Below, one piece after another: positions 1 to 9,649 of a stretch of 46,496 nucleotides of DNA. The notes under the pieces were generated by a model. That model saw nothing but the letters and a program-made list of their open reading frames with translations, was not told the origin of the DNA and did no database searches. Position numbers and translations under genes: made by a program. The first letter of the stretch is position 1. Each line of letters begins with the position of its first letter. The DNA is from Verrucomicrobiota bacterium (GTDB lineage Bacteria > Verrucomicrobiota > Verrucomicrobiia > Chthoniobacterales > JAFAMB01), in NCBI GenBank assembly GCA_019236675.1, contig JAFAIO010000485.1, forward strand, positions 1 to 46,496. Direction: 5' to 3'.

Positions 1-116
1 CACGAGACGATAGTTGCCCGCAAACCCCGCTTGACGCTGGCCATCTTTTTATTCAGTACCAGTTTTCCCCGGTTCCATGATGACCCCCTTCAGCTAAACG
101 GTGACTTGGCTTCTGC

Positions 117-1103
117 ATGGTAGAATCTGAGACGCTTCAGTTTGAGAATGGGCGAGCGCTACAGAATCTGTATGCGAACGATCTGAAACTATTGCAGGCG
201 CTGGAAGAAAAGCTTGGCGTCAAAGTTACAACGCGAGACGGCTGGCTCCGTTTAGAGGGCGAACGCAACAATATCAATAAGGCGCGTGAAGTATTTGACC
301 AACTGGAGCAAGCGCGCCAACGGGGAATGCAGATTCAGAGGCACGAGTTCCAGTACGCATTGGATTCGGTCAGCGGCAACCAGCGCCAGCCTCTGGGCCA
401 CTTAGCCGGTGTTCAACTTTTAAGTTCGAATCGGCGCACCCCCATCAGCCCAAAGTCGGGCCAACAGTTAGCTTACGTTCAAGCCATTCAATCCAAAGAT
501 TTAGTATTTGGCATAGGACCGGCGGGTACCGGGAAAACGTATTTAGCAATGGCGATGGCGGTTGACGCATTAAAGCGGGAGCTGGTGAAGCGTGTCATTT
601 TGACTCGCCCCGCTGTGGAGGCCGGTGAAGCGCTGGGCTTCCTTCCGGGAGACCTCCAGGAAAAGATCTTTCCCTATTTGCGTCCTCTCTATGATGCGTT
701 GTATGATATGATTTCCGGAGAGGAGATTCAGAAATTCATGGATCGAGGCGTTATTGAGATCGCGCCTCTCGCGTACATGCGCGGACGCACTCTCAATAAC
801 GCCTTCGTGATCTTAGACGAGGCCCAGAATACGACGGCTGAACAGATGTTCATGTTTCTGACGCGGTTGGGAATTGACTCCAAGTGCGTGGTGACTGGTG
901 ATTATACTCAGATCGATCTTCCGCCTAACAAGGCTTCGGGCCTAATCGAGGCGATGCACGCTCTCAAAAACGTAGGGGAGATACAATTTGTCGAATTTAC
1001 TGAGCGAGATGTTGTTCGACATCCGCTGGTTCAATCGATTATTCAAGCTTACCGGGCATACCGGGAAGCTCCCAGGAACGTTCCGCCGCGCCCCGGGAAA
1101 TAG
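117..1103 (+). CDS. phoH: PhoH-like ATPase
   Basis: ORF 328 aa; P-loop GPAGTGKTYLAMAMAV, RPAVEAGEALGFLPGDLQEKIFPYLRPLYD, ILDEAQNTT, VTGDYTQIDLP motifs; followed by the 7TM-HD gene and ybeY as in many bacteria. Confidence 0.95.
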   Translation: MVESETLQFENGRALQNLYANDLKLLQALEEKLGVKVTTRDGWLRLEGERNNINKAREVFDQLEQARQRGMQIQRHEFQYALDSVSGNQRQPLGHLAGVQLLSSNRRTPISPKSGQQLAYVQAIQSKDLVFGIGPAGTGKTYLAMAMAVDALKRELVKRVILTRPAVEAGEALGFLPGDLQEKIFPYLRPLYDALYDMISGEEIQKFMDRGVIEIAPLAYMRGRTLNNAFVILDEAQNTTAEQMFMFLTRLGIDSKCVVTGDYTQIDLPPNKASGLIEAMHALKNVGEIQFVEFTERDVVRHPLVQSIIQAYRAYREAPRNVPPRPGK

Positions 1104-1127
1104 GGTACAGAAGGAGAGACGCAATGT

Positions 1128-2726
1128 ATGTTTGGATCAATTGATCGTAAGCGCTTAGTAAAGAAAGGACTAGCGTGCTCGAAGCAGCGTCGGAAGCCGA
1201 CGCAGAAGGAGTGGATGCGTAAGCTCGACACGAATCCTTGGCTCAAGACAAGCATCCTTGGACTTTTTGTTCTCGTTTTAGCGCTTCTCATTTTTTCCAG
1301 TTTGAACCAGGAGCCCGCTAAGTTTTTCCTGATCGGCTTCCTGGTTTTTTTGACAGCGGTAGCGCAACTCTGGATCAATTTCCCTGAGACCTTTCAGAAG
1401 AACTCTCGGGTCGGGTTGGTTTTTGGAACCATGCTGTTCCACCTGTGCGCTGCCAAGCTGATCATGGTGTTCTGCAGCGACCCTCGCGGTGGGCTACCGC
1501 CTGAGTTCGGGGTCTTGGTGATTCCTTATGCGCTGGCGCCTTTGGTCTTGTGCGTCTTGTTAGGGAAGAATTATGGACTGTACGCGGCGGTCTTTGTGAG
1601 TCTCTGGAGTTCGCTTCTTATCCGGGGAGTCGATGCTTTTCTGCTGGTGATGTCGCTCATCAGCGGTTTTATCGCGGTGTTTGTCACCATCTCGGTACGC
1701 CGCCGCAGCCGCTTGTTACGCGCCGGCCTCTACGTCGGATTAGCCACTTGGGTGCTGGCGCTATCCTTTGGGATCATCGCGATTCCATGGTTGCAATTGA
1801 ACCAGATGGATTGGGCCCGCTTTGGCGAACAGTCCGCTGCGGCCATTTTCACCAGTGTTATCACCGCAATGGTTGTCGGCGGTGCGTTGCCTCTGATCGA
1901 GACGCTCTTTCAGATCACCACAGATATGTCGTGGATTGAGATGGCGGACCGAAACCATCCGCTGTTATTGCGTCTGAGTCTGGAAGCGCCTGGTACCTGG
2001 CATCACAGCGACGTCGTTGCCGACTTAGCTGAAGCCGCTGCGAACCGGATCAGTGCGAACGGTACTATGTGCCGTGCCTGCGCCTATTTTCACGACATCG
2101 GCAAGCTAGTAAAACCGAATTACTTTTCAGAGAACATTGTCGGCGACGAAAATCCTCATGATGATCTGGCGCCGACGATGAGCGCGTTGATTATCATTGC
2201 TCACGTGAAAGAGGGAGTCGATTTGGCGCTGAAGTATGGCTTAAACCAGCGCATCGTTGACGTGATCCAGCAGCATCACGGCACCTCGCTAGTCAGTTAT
2301 TTTTACAAACGGGCCCTTCAACAACAGCAAGACGCCCGCGAAGGCGGTAAGATCATGAACATGCGGGTGGAAGATATCCCGGAAGTTCGTGAAGAGAGCT
2401 TCCGTTACAGCGGCCCGAAACCTCAGTTTAAGGAATGCGGAATTATCAGCTTGGCCGATTCGGTGGAAAGCGCTTCCAGAAGTTTGGACAAACCGACCCC
2501 TCAAAAGATCGAGCAACTCATCAACGAGATTGTTAACAAACGAATTGCTGAAGGTCAGTTGGATGAATGTGATCTAACCCTTCGCGAGATTAGGACGATC
2601 TCCGAGACGTTCCGTTATACGATCCAAAACATGCTGCACACGCGGATCAAGTATCCTAAGGACGAGGAACGCGTCGAAGGCGAAGCTCGTCGTCTTAAGA
2701 ACTTGCCGCCGGCGACGGCAGCGTAG
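1128..2726 (+). CDS. 7TM-HD family membrane phosphohydrolase (PgpH-like, putative c-di-AMP phosphodiesterase)
   Basis: ORF 532 aa; several hydrophobic helices then HD motif GTWHHSDVVADLAEAAA...YFHDIGKL...HH; AAGGAGAG just upstream. Confidence 0.88.
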   Translation: MFGSIDRKRLVKKGLACSKQRRKPTQKEWMRKLDTNPWLKTSILGLFVLVLALLIFSSLNQEPAKFFLIGFLVFLTAVAQLWINFPETFQKNSRVGLVFGTMLFHLCAAKLIMVFCSDPRGGLPPEFGVLVIPYALAPLVLCVLLGKNYGLYAAVFVSLWSSLLIRGVDAFLLVMSLISGFIAVFVTISVRRRSRLLRAGLYVGLATWVLALSFGIIAIPWLQLNQMDWARFGEQSAAAIFTSVITAMVVGGALPLIETLFQITTDMSWIEMADRNHPLLLRLSLEAPGTWHHSDVVADLAEAAANRISANGTMCRACAYFHDIGKLVKPNYFSENIVGDENPHDDLAPTMSALIIIAHVKEGVDLALKYGLNQRIVDVIQQHHGTSLVSYFYKRALQQQQDAREGGKIMNMRVEDIPEVREESFRYSGPKPQFKECGIISLADSVESASRSLDKPTPQKIEQLINEIVNKRIAEGQLDECDLTLREIRTISETFRYTIQNMLHTRIKYPKDEERVEGEARRLKNLPPATAA

Positions 2727-2786
2727 TGCATTGAGAAGCTGCTCAGCGGCTCCGCGGGAGTCAGATCCTTATACCTTGCACGAAAG

Positions 2787-3194
2787 ATGCAGGTCTCGAT
2801 TCTGAATCGCCAACGGAGGTATCAGGTGCCGGCTGGCGAACTTCTCCTTTTTGTCGAGCAACTATTGCCGCTCGTGTTGAAGGTGGCGCACGTCGAAATC
2901 CCGGAAGAGATCTCAGTCGTGCTGGTGTCAGATCGTAAAATCTCTGAGATTCATCAGCAGTTCATGAGTATCGCTGGCGCGACAGATGTAATCACGTTTC
3001 GGCACGGCGAGATTGTGGTGAGCGTGGAAACCGCGGCCAAACAAGCAGCCGAGTACGGAACGGATCTGTTGCATGAGATCCGGCTTTACATCACGCACGG
3101 GTTCCTCCACCTCGCCGGATACGACGACCTTTCAGAGGAGGGATTCAGGGAGATGGCGAAGCTACAAAATGAGCTTGTGGCTAAGGTTGGGTGA
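2787..3194 (+). CDS. ybeY: Endoribonuclease YbeY
   Basis: ORF 135 aa; ATDVITF and HGFLHLAGYDD (UPF0054 metal-binding motif, with D in place of the usual final H); downstream of phoH and the HD gene. Confidence 0.9.
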   Translation: MQVSILNRQRRYQVPAGELLLFVEQLLPLVLKVAHVEIPEEISVVLVSDRKISEIHQQFMSIAGATDVITFRHGEIVVSVETAAKQAAEYGTDLLHEIRLYITHGFLHLAGYDDLSEEGFREMAKLQNELVAKVG

Positions 3195-3317
3195 GAGCAC
3201 CGTCGACATTCATCCATTAGTCCCATAGGTCCCATCCGTGGCAGGCTCTATCGGGCGATTTTTACCGAAACGGCTGCGGTGCTCCCCGAATCGAGGACGA
3301 GGACGAGACACCTCCTC

Positions 3318-4520
3318 CTATTTCCTGGTCGCGAGGATCAAGGACGAATTGTGCCGGTTCCACTGGTAGCCAAAACTGAACGTCAGTGTCTTCGGCGAAC
3401 TTGTTTCGTAATACTGACGTAGTTCCGGTTGGTAGTAATTCTTGAAGAGGTTGATCGGCTCCGTGTAACTGCCGAAGAATCTCAAGGTCCATTTATCCGA
3501 TGGTATATATTTTATCGGAATACCGGAATCGTCTTCCACAATTGTAAGGCTGTCATTCAACAGAAAAGAGCGAACGGTATCAAAATGCCCTTCGTGCATC
3601 AGATAAGAGGCAGCCTTTAAAAAGCAGTTCGCCTGGCCTTGTTGTTCCGTAAAGCGAAGAACGGCTGGATTGCTTTTTATCCCGTCATCGGAAAGATCAG
3701 TGCTGAAGAAGTAGAGCACTTTTTGAGTACCAACAGATGGATCAACAAAAGTCACCTTTACGCCGTGGGGCGCACTTCCCGGCTTGATGAGCTGTCCTCC
3801 GCGATCAAGAGAGACGTATTCAACGGACTGAATGACTTTTCCGGTTCGAGCAAGAAACACGAATACAATCGGAAGAACCCCCTTCAGCTCTCCGCGGCCA
3901 AAGTCTTCCCGCATATCTTTGGTTTTGAAAAAGCTGAACTGCAGAATCGTGTTCAGTGAGATCTGGATATTCTCCAGGGTATAGTCAAGGGCAGCCGATG
4001 GGACAGTGCGCAGATCCGGTATCGCATCGACAGACTCTAACCCGACCAGAATGTAGGTCGTGCAGTCTGGGAAGAACGCGTCAGCATAAAGAAAATCGGG
4101 GCCGCCGAAATAATAGACACAAGTTTTCGAGCCCGCGGACAAGGGAGCCAAAAAGCCGGAGCGCCAGATCCGAATATTGCTGAGCTGCCGGTGGTCGAGG
4201 GCAGCGAACGCGGAATTCATTGCGCTGGCATGGGCTTGCCAGCGCTCAGTGTGAGTGAGTCCGGCCAGGGTAGAGTTGTCGGCTACCGGTAGGCCGGCCA
4301 GGAAACGAGCCGCATCCGTGATTGGATTACTAGGGACCTCGACGGGCTGTGCCGCTGTAGACGACGCCTGCGGTGCCGGCGACTCTTGAAGGATCGGCGT
4401 CGGCGCTTCGGCCGGTGAGATTTCCGGAGTTGGCTCCTCTGTTTGCGCGTGCATCCCGGTGCACGCTGCTACTAAGATTACCAAATTAACTAGCCAGCTC
4501 CTTTTGTAAGTCAGGATCAT
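3318..4520 (-). CDS. Secreted protein of unknown function with Pro/Glu/Ala-rich N-terminal linker
   Basis: ORF 400 aa; N-terminal hydrophobic segment LVNLVILVAACTGMHA then low-complexity TEEPTPEISPAEAPTP; no family recognised. Confidence 0.7.
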   Translation of the reverse strand: MILTYKRSWLVNLVILVAACTGMHAQTEEPTPEISPAEAPTPILQESPAPQASSTAAQPVEVPSNPITDAARFLAGLPVADNSTLAGLTHTERWQAHASAMNSAFAALDHRQLSNIRIWRSGFLAPLSAGSKTCVYYFGGPDFLYADAFFPDCTTYILVGLESVDAIPDLRTVPSAALDYTLENIQISLNTILQFSFFKTKDMREDFGRGELKGVLPIVFVFLARTGKVIQSVEYVSLDRGGQLIKPGSAPHGVKVTFVDPSVGTQKVLYFFSTDLSDDGIKSNPAVLRFTEQQGQANCFLKAASYLMHEGHFDTVRSFLLNDSLTIVEDDSGIPIKYIPSDKWTLRFFGSYTEPINLFKNYYQPELRQYYETSSPKTLTFSFGYQWNRHNSSLILATRK

Positions 4521-4556
4521 ATTTTTCGGCGTGATCGATTGCCCCGTACGAGTTCG

Positions 4557-5864
4557 TCAACGGGCTGTCAGCGATCCTTGCCTCGGGCGCACAATGTAGT
4601 AGATCCCGAGCCCAACAAGGGCTGTTAGTAGTCCAAGCAACGATGCGACAGTTCGCTGCTGTACGGTGTAGAGCATCATGAATAGCGTTACTACCAGGAA
4701 AATCAGCGGAGTGATGGGGTAGCCCCAAACGCGATATGGTCGGGGCAAATTTGGTTGGCTGAACCGCAGTACAATCAGACCAAGAACGGCCAGGAAAGAA
4801 GAAAGGAGTAGGACGAACTGGGTGTAAACGAGCACTGCTTCGAAGCTGTTGGTAAGTATGAATGCGGTCACAACGAGCGCCTGTAAAATCATTGCGATGT
4901 ATGGTGTCCCGTGCTGATTAACCCGGCCAAGGAACGCAAGTTTCGAAAAGTCATCGGCCATCGACTTGGTTACTCGCGAACCGACCCAGCTCATGCCGCT
5001 CACGTTCGCAATCAGGCCGAAACTAATAAGCCCGCTGACCAAGGCGCCACCGAGCTGACCGAAAAGGTGTCGTCCTGAGATCAAAGCAACAATCGGTTTA
5101 CCCTCGATTTCGGCCGCCGGCGCGCTAATGAGAAAAACCCAGTTCAACAAAACGTACAGAATCATCACGCTGATGGTGCCGATGAAGAGCGCCCAGGGCA
5201 CATTCCGCTGCGGATTACGCACCTCCGCAGTCAAATAAGAGGCCCCGTTCCAGCCGGAGTAAGAGTACATCACGTAAACCAGGCTCACCGAAAACGGACC
5301 CGACAACATAACGGCCAAATCGCTTGGCTGAGGAGTGAGGTGGAGCGGCAATTTTTGCTGAAAGAAAATGCCGTACCCGATCAAACAAATAATCAGCCCG
5401 ATTTTTAAAATCGTGGAGACATTTTGAAAATGTTCTCCGGTACGAATCCCGACCAGGAGTATGAGGGTCACGCCCCAGATCAACACCAAGGAGAGGATCA
5501 ATGGGGACGCAGAGGGTACGATACCCTGGGTATAAGTTCCGAAGGCCATGGCTGATAATGCAATGGGGGCCGGGAATCCGATGATAACAGATATCCAGCC
5601 GGCCATGAAGCCGAGCGCAGGGTGATAGATCCGAGACAGAAAGTTGTATTCGCCTCCCAACCGCGGGAGCGCCACGGCCAGCTCCGCATAACAGAGGGCG
5701 CCGCACAACGAGAGTAGTCCTCCGATGATCCAGAGCGCCATGATGGCAAAGTCGGAATGAATCGAGATTACCTGGAACCCGAGACTGACGAACACACCGG
5801 TCCCTATCATGTTGGCGACGACGATATTAGTGGCGGTGAGCCCGGAGATTTTCCTTTCAGTCAT
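4557..5864 (-). CDS. APC family amino acid permease
   Basis: ORF 435 aa; GLTATNIVVANMIGTGVFVSLGF and YSYSGWNGASYLTAEVRNPQRNVPWAL motifs, about 12 hydrophobic segments. Confidence 0.92.
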   Translation of the reverse strand: MTERKISGLTATNIVVANMIGTGVFVSLGFQVISIHSDFAIMALWIIGGLLSLCGALCYAELAVALPRLGGEYNFLSRIYHPALGFMAGWISVIIGFPAPIALSAMAFGTYTQGIVPSASPLILSLVLIWGVTLILLVGIRTGEHFQNVSTILKIGLIICLIGYGIFFQQKLPLHLTPQPSDLAVMLSGPFSVSLVYVMYSYSGWNGASYLTAEVRNPQRNVPWALFIGTISVMILYVLLNWVFLISAPAAEIEGKPIVALISGRHLFGQLGGALVSGLISFGLIANVSGMSWVGSRVTKSMADDFSKLAFLGRVNQHGTPYIAMILQALVVTAFILTNSFEAVLVYTQFVLLLSSFLAVLGLIVLRFSQPNLPRPYRVWGYPITPLIFLVVTLFMMLYTVQQRTVASLLGLLTALVGLGIYYIVRPRQGSLTAR

Positions 5865-5940
5865 TAGGTTTGCGGCCTAGTTAGTCGAACTTTGCGTCAA
5901 CGGAAAGAAAAAAAAGGAGCGGGAGGCGGCGGGGCGCTTC

Positions 5941-6270
5941 AGGCGAAACGGCGAATGGGCGAGACGGCGAAACGGCGAAACGACGGTGTGGCCGGAGATC
6001 GGTAGGGCGAAAACTCGGCACGCCCGTGGCTTCAATTCGCCCTATAATTTTCCCGCGCCGGTTTTGAGCCGCGGCGTGGGGGCTGGCAGCTCTCGAAATT
6101 GCGATCAACCCGTACGCGCTCACTTAGACAGACGTCGTAGGCAAAAGACATCCGCGCACCGCGGCTCAAAACCGGCGCGATTTAGCCGAAAGAGCTAAGG
6201 CTATCGTTCGCCGCGCCGAGTTTTTCGCCCTACCGATCTTCGGCCACGCCGCCCATTCGCCGTTTCGCCT
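5941..6270. repeat. Nested inverted-repeat element (three collinear arm pairs)
   Basis: 5941-5961 AGGCGAAACGGCGAATGGGCG is the perfect reverse complement of 6250-6270; 5989-6019 pairs near-perfectly with 6215-6246; 6054-6074 CGCGCCGGTTTTGAGCCGCGG pairs perfectly with 6159-6179. Confidence 0.9.
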
Positions 6271-6282
6271 AAATCGCCCGCC

Positions 6283-7620
6283 TCAACTCGCCTTTGCGGC
6301 CCGGATGAACTGTTGGTACCAACGGAACGAAGCCTTTGGCGTTCTGCGCTGAGTGGCATAATCCACGTGTGCCAGGCCAAATCTTCGATCGTATCCGTAT
6401 GCCCACTCGAAATTGTCCAAAAGCGACCACACGAAATAACCGCGCACGTCAACCCCTGCGTTTCGAGCCTCGGCCACCGCGGCGATATGTCCCTGTATAT
6501 ACTCCGTTCGTTCGCGATCATTGATCGCACCGTCGGACTCTACCGTGTCCACGAACGCGGCGCCGTTCTCGCTGATATAAATCGGCGGAGTTTTCGGGTA
6601 ACGATTTTTGATCGCGAGCAGGGTATCAGTGAAGCTGGCCGGCCGAATCTCCCAACCCATCGCTGTCTTTGGGACCTTGTCTGGTGGCGGAACCTCTCGA
6701 AAGCCGAATGGAGACTTGCTGTCTTTGATTACTCGCTCCGGGAAATAGTAGTTAACCCCAATGAAATCAACCGGATGCTGTATCAGCTGCAAGTCTCCTG
6801 TTCTCACGTAGCGGGCAATCAGTGGATCCAACGATTCGGGATAGCACCCCAGCAAGAGCGGATCGAGGAAGGGCCAGAAAAGTATCTCGTCATGCAGTTT
6901 GCCTGCTTCCGGATCGGCGCCTTCGATTTGCGGTGCTAAACCCATGTTTACAACGGTGCCGAGCTGCCAATCACCGCCTTGGGTGCGTAACGCGGTCAGC
7001 CCCTGGCCGGCGGCGAGGTTAAGGTGGTGGGTCGCCGCAAGGAATGCTTCTTTCGATTCCATTCCTGGCGCGTGCACGCCAAGGAAATGTCCCAGATAAG
7101 AGCAGACCATGGGTTCGTTGAGCATTACGAAGTGTCCGACGCGATCCCCCAGTTTGTCCGCAACTGCGATCGCGTAGTCTGTGTACCACCCGGCTGTATC
7201 CCGGTTTGTCCAACCACCCATCTCTTGCAGGGCCTGCGGCAAATCCCAGTGATAGAAACAGAGCCAAGGCTCGATTTTGTTGGCTACCAGTTCGTCGACC
7301 AGCCGCTGGTAGAAATCCATCCCGGCGTTATTCAATTTGCCTCTACCGGTTGGAAAGATCCGCGGCCAGGCCACCGAGAATCGGTAGACGTCTTGCCCCA
7401 GCTGCTTCATGAGCGCGATATCCTCGCGGTATAGATGATAATGGTCGCAGGCCACCGCCCCAGTATCCGCATTTAATATTTTGCCGGGCTGCTGGCAGAA
7501 AACGTCCCAAATACTAGGTTCGCGGCCATCCTCGCTCACTGCACCCTCGATCTGATAGGCGGCCGTCGATGTTCCCCAAAGAAAGTCCGGACCGAAATCT
7601 TGCGGGACTGGCTCTCTCAT
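6283..7620 (-). CDS. Glycoside hydrolase family 1 beta-glucosidase
   Basis: ORF 445 aa; FLWGTSTAAYQIEGA, catalytic LNEP and ISENGA motifs. Confidence 0.96.
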   Translation of the reverse strand: MREPVPQDFGPDFLWGTSTAAYQIEGAVSEDGREPSIWDVFCQQPGKILNADTGAVACDHYHLYREDIALMKQLGQDVYRFSVAWPRIFPTGRGKLNNAGMDFYQRLVDELVANKIEPWLCFYHWDLPQALQEMGGWTNRDTAGWYTDYAIAVADKLGDRVGHFVMLNEPMVCSYLGHFLGVHAPGMESKEAFLAATHHLNLAAGQGLTALRTQGGDWQLGTVVNMGLAPQIEGADPEAGKLHDEILFWPFLDPLLLGCYPESLDPLIARYVRTGDLQLIQHPVDFIGVNYYFPERVIKDSKSPFGFREVPPPDKVPKTAMGWEIRPASFTDTLLAIKNRYPKTPPIYISENGAAFVDTVESDGAINDRERTEYIQGHIAAVAEARNAGVDVRGYFVWSLLDNFEWAYGYDRRFGLAHVDYATQRRTPKASFRWYQQFIRAAKAS

Positions 7621-7694
7621 AATGGGGGAACATGATCAACGCCGGGAGCGCCGTCAACGTTCATAACGGAAGTGGACGCTGGGAATGGAGACCT

Positions 7695-7906
7695 TGGTAG
7701 GGCGAGGCTCCCGAACTATCTATAGGCAGAGCGGAGCCTACACTCTCAACGACCCAACATCGCTGCTAGGCCGAGAGACGCGCCGAGCCAGGGTCTTGCG
7801 CCGTGCCCCGGCTCGGCGCGTTCTTAGGCCTAACACACCTTTCAATGGCGAAACACCGGCGACCTTGCGAGAATGCAGGGGTTCTTTCGGGAGCCTCGCC
7901 CCACCA
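7695..7906. repeat. Second nested inverted-repeat element
   Basis: 7695-7715 TGGTAGGGCGAGGCTCCCGAA pairs 20/21 with 7886-7906; inner 7768-7789 pairs with 7810-7830 around ACGCGCCGAGCC/GGCTCGGCGCGT. Confidence 0.88.
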
Positions 7907-7918
7907 GCTCAGGGGTCT

Positions 7919-9649
7919 TTAAAACTGGTCCGTTATCTGGGCTTGGGCCCGCAGAACATCGTGTAATGTCACGATCCCGATCGGAGGACCGTCTTGGTCC
8001 GCCGCCAAAACTAGAAGATCCGCAGAGTCTGCGACCATCCGATCAACCGCTTCTTTTACTGGGGTGTTCGGCGAAACGGTGTGGGCCGGCCGCCGGGCTA
8101 CGTTTTCTTCAGACGCCTCAAGCACTGAATCTCTCGAAATCAAACCTTCTAGTCTGTTTCCCAGAACCAGCGGAAAGAAGCGATAAGGATGTGCTTCTAC
8201 GATAGGAAGGAGCTCTTTCCGAGCGGTCGTATCGACGGTTACCGGCTTGAAAGTAGCGATCGTTGCTATGGGTCGCTTTTGAAAGGCTGCCAAGGATTTT
8301 ATGGGAATGTGTTGATCCAGATCGATCCCGTCACGCTCCAGGATCTCGCTGTAGAAATTCGTATGGCAGAACGCCCGGCTGACCGCTTGGCTGGCTAAAG
8401 CGCCGATCATCAGGAGGGGCACAAAAGCGAACTGATGGGTCATCTCGAAGACGATCAAGATTGACGTGATCGGTGCCCGGACCACTGCACCGAGACAAGC
8501 GCTCATTCCGGCAACCGTAAGCGCGAGTTGCTCATTCGGTGGCAAATGGGTGGCTAACGAGAAGAGCTGGCTTAGTGCTAAACCCGCAGCTGCACCGAAA
8601 AATAATGTCGGTGAAAAAATGCCTCCGGCTCCGCCCCAGGCGTACACCGCAATCGTGGCCGCCAGTTTGGCGACCCCCAGTATTAGTGCTTGGATCCCGG
8701 TGATCCGGCCGACCAACATATCTTGGAGATCGTTATAACCGAGGCCGAAGACGCCGATATGCGCAATGGCTAGAAAGACCGCGATCCCGCAGATCCAGTT
8801 GATGAGCGCGCCGATTGCCGGCCTCAACGCCAAAGGTATACGCCGGTGATGCTTGATTAGGTCTCGCCAGGTCAAAGCTCCTTTCTGGAAAACGACGCCG
8901 ATCAAACCGGCCAGAGCGGCGACCGGAATGACGAAGAGGTAAACCTTCCAAGAAAAACGGGCTGTCCCCGGAATCACAAAAGCCGGGTCATCGCCAAGAA
9001 AAAGGTGAGCCACGAACGTAGAGGCCACTGATGCAATCAAGACCGGCGCCAGATATCGGGTGCTGTTCAGGTCCTCCATAATCTCTTCCAGCACGAAAGT
9101 GATGGCGGAGAGTGGCGTGTTAAAGGCGGCGGCCAATCCGGCGGCAGCGCCGGCGAGTAAAGCAGACCGGCGATTCTGTTTGGCTGCACCGAATAGACCG
9201 GCAACGTTCGAAGCCAGTGCGCCGGCGATATGGACGGTTGGTCCCTCTCTGCCTAAGCTGGAGCCGCCACCGATCGTAATCACGCAACCGAAGAATTTTG
9301 CCAAACCAACGCTAAACGGCAGATAGCCGAAGTCTCGCCAGAAGGCGGCTTTCACTTGAGGGATTCCGCTGCCGGCAGCTTCTCTTGAGACGTAGGTAAG
9401 AATGAGGCCAGCAATGATAGCCGTGCTAATAATTACTCCAAAACTGAGCGGGATGAACGCTAGTCCAAGTGATCGGCTGGGACCGATCCACAGCCAGCGA
9501 AAAAGCGCCTGGGTCAACACCTGAAAGGCGACTGCCGATAAGCCGCCCGCTAGCCCGTAAATGAAGGGTTGATAGTAGGTTCGGAGATCAGACGGCAGGG
9601 CGGCTTTGAGGCGAACTAAGATAGTGCGTATCAGGCTGACTCCATTCAT
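7919..9649 (-). CDS. CLC family chloride channel/antiporter with C-terminal CBS domains
   Basis: ORF 576 aa; GSGIPQVKA, GREGPTVHIA, AAFNTPLSAITFVLEEI; C-terminal paired CBS-like repeats. Confidence 0.95.
   Translation of the reverse strand: MNGVSLIRTILVRLKAALPSDLRTYYQPFIYGLAGGLSAVAFQVLTQALFRWLWIGPSRSLGLAFIPLSFGVIISTAIIAGLILTYVSREAAGSGIPQVKAAFWRDFGYLPFSVGLAKFFGCVITIGGGSSLGREGPTVHIAGALASNVAGLFGAAKQNRRSALLAGAAAGLAAAFNTPLSAITFVLEEIMEDLNSTRYLAPVLIASVASTFVAHLFLGDDPAFVIPGTARFSWKVYLFVIPVAALAGLIGVVFQKGALTWRDLIKHHRRIPLALRPAIGALINWICGIAVFLAIAHIGVFGLGYNDLQDMLVGRITGIQALILGVAKLAATIAVYAWGGAGGIFSPTLFFGAAAGLALSQLFSLATHLPPNEQLALTVAGMSACLGAVVRAPITSILIVFEMTHQFAFVPLLMIGALASQAVSRAFCHTNFYSEILERDGIDLDQHIPIKSLAAFQKRPIATIATFKPVTVDTTARKELLPIVEAHPYRFFPLVLGNRLEGLISRDSVLEASEENVARRPAHTVSPNTPVKEAVDRMVADSADLLVLAADQDGPPIGIVTLHDVLRAQAQITDQF

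Noticed and set aside
3218-3235. Short tandem repeat TAGTCCCATAGGTCCCAT after ybeY
   Set aside because: Only two imperfect units; insufficient to call a repeat array from this window.
5943-5985. GGCGAAAC-type short direct repeats
   Set aside because: Degenerate and part of the fold-back element arm; no regular spacing to support a CRISPR or satellite.
6313-7434. Several + strand ORFs antisense to the GH1 gene (6313-6939, 7024-7434 and others)
   Set aside because: No domain-like sequence; the minus-strand beta-glucosidase fully explains the region. The same reasoning applies to the other antisense ORFs in the track.
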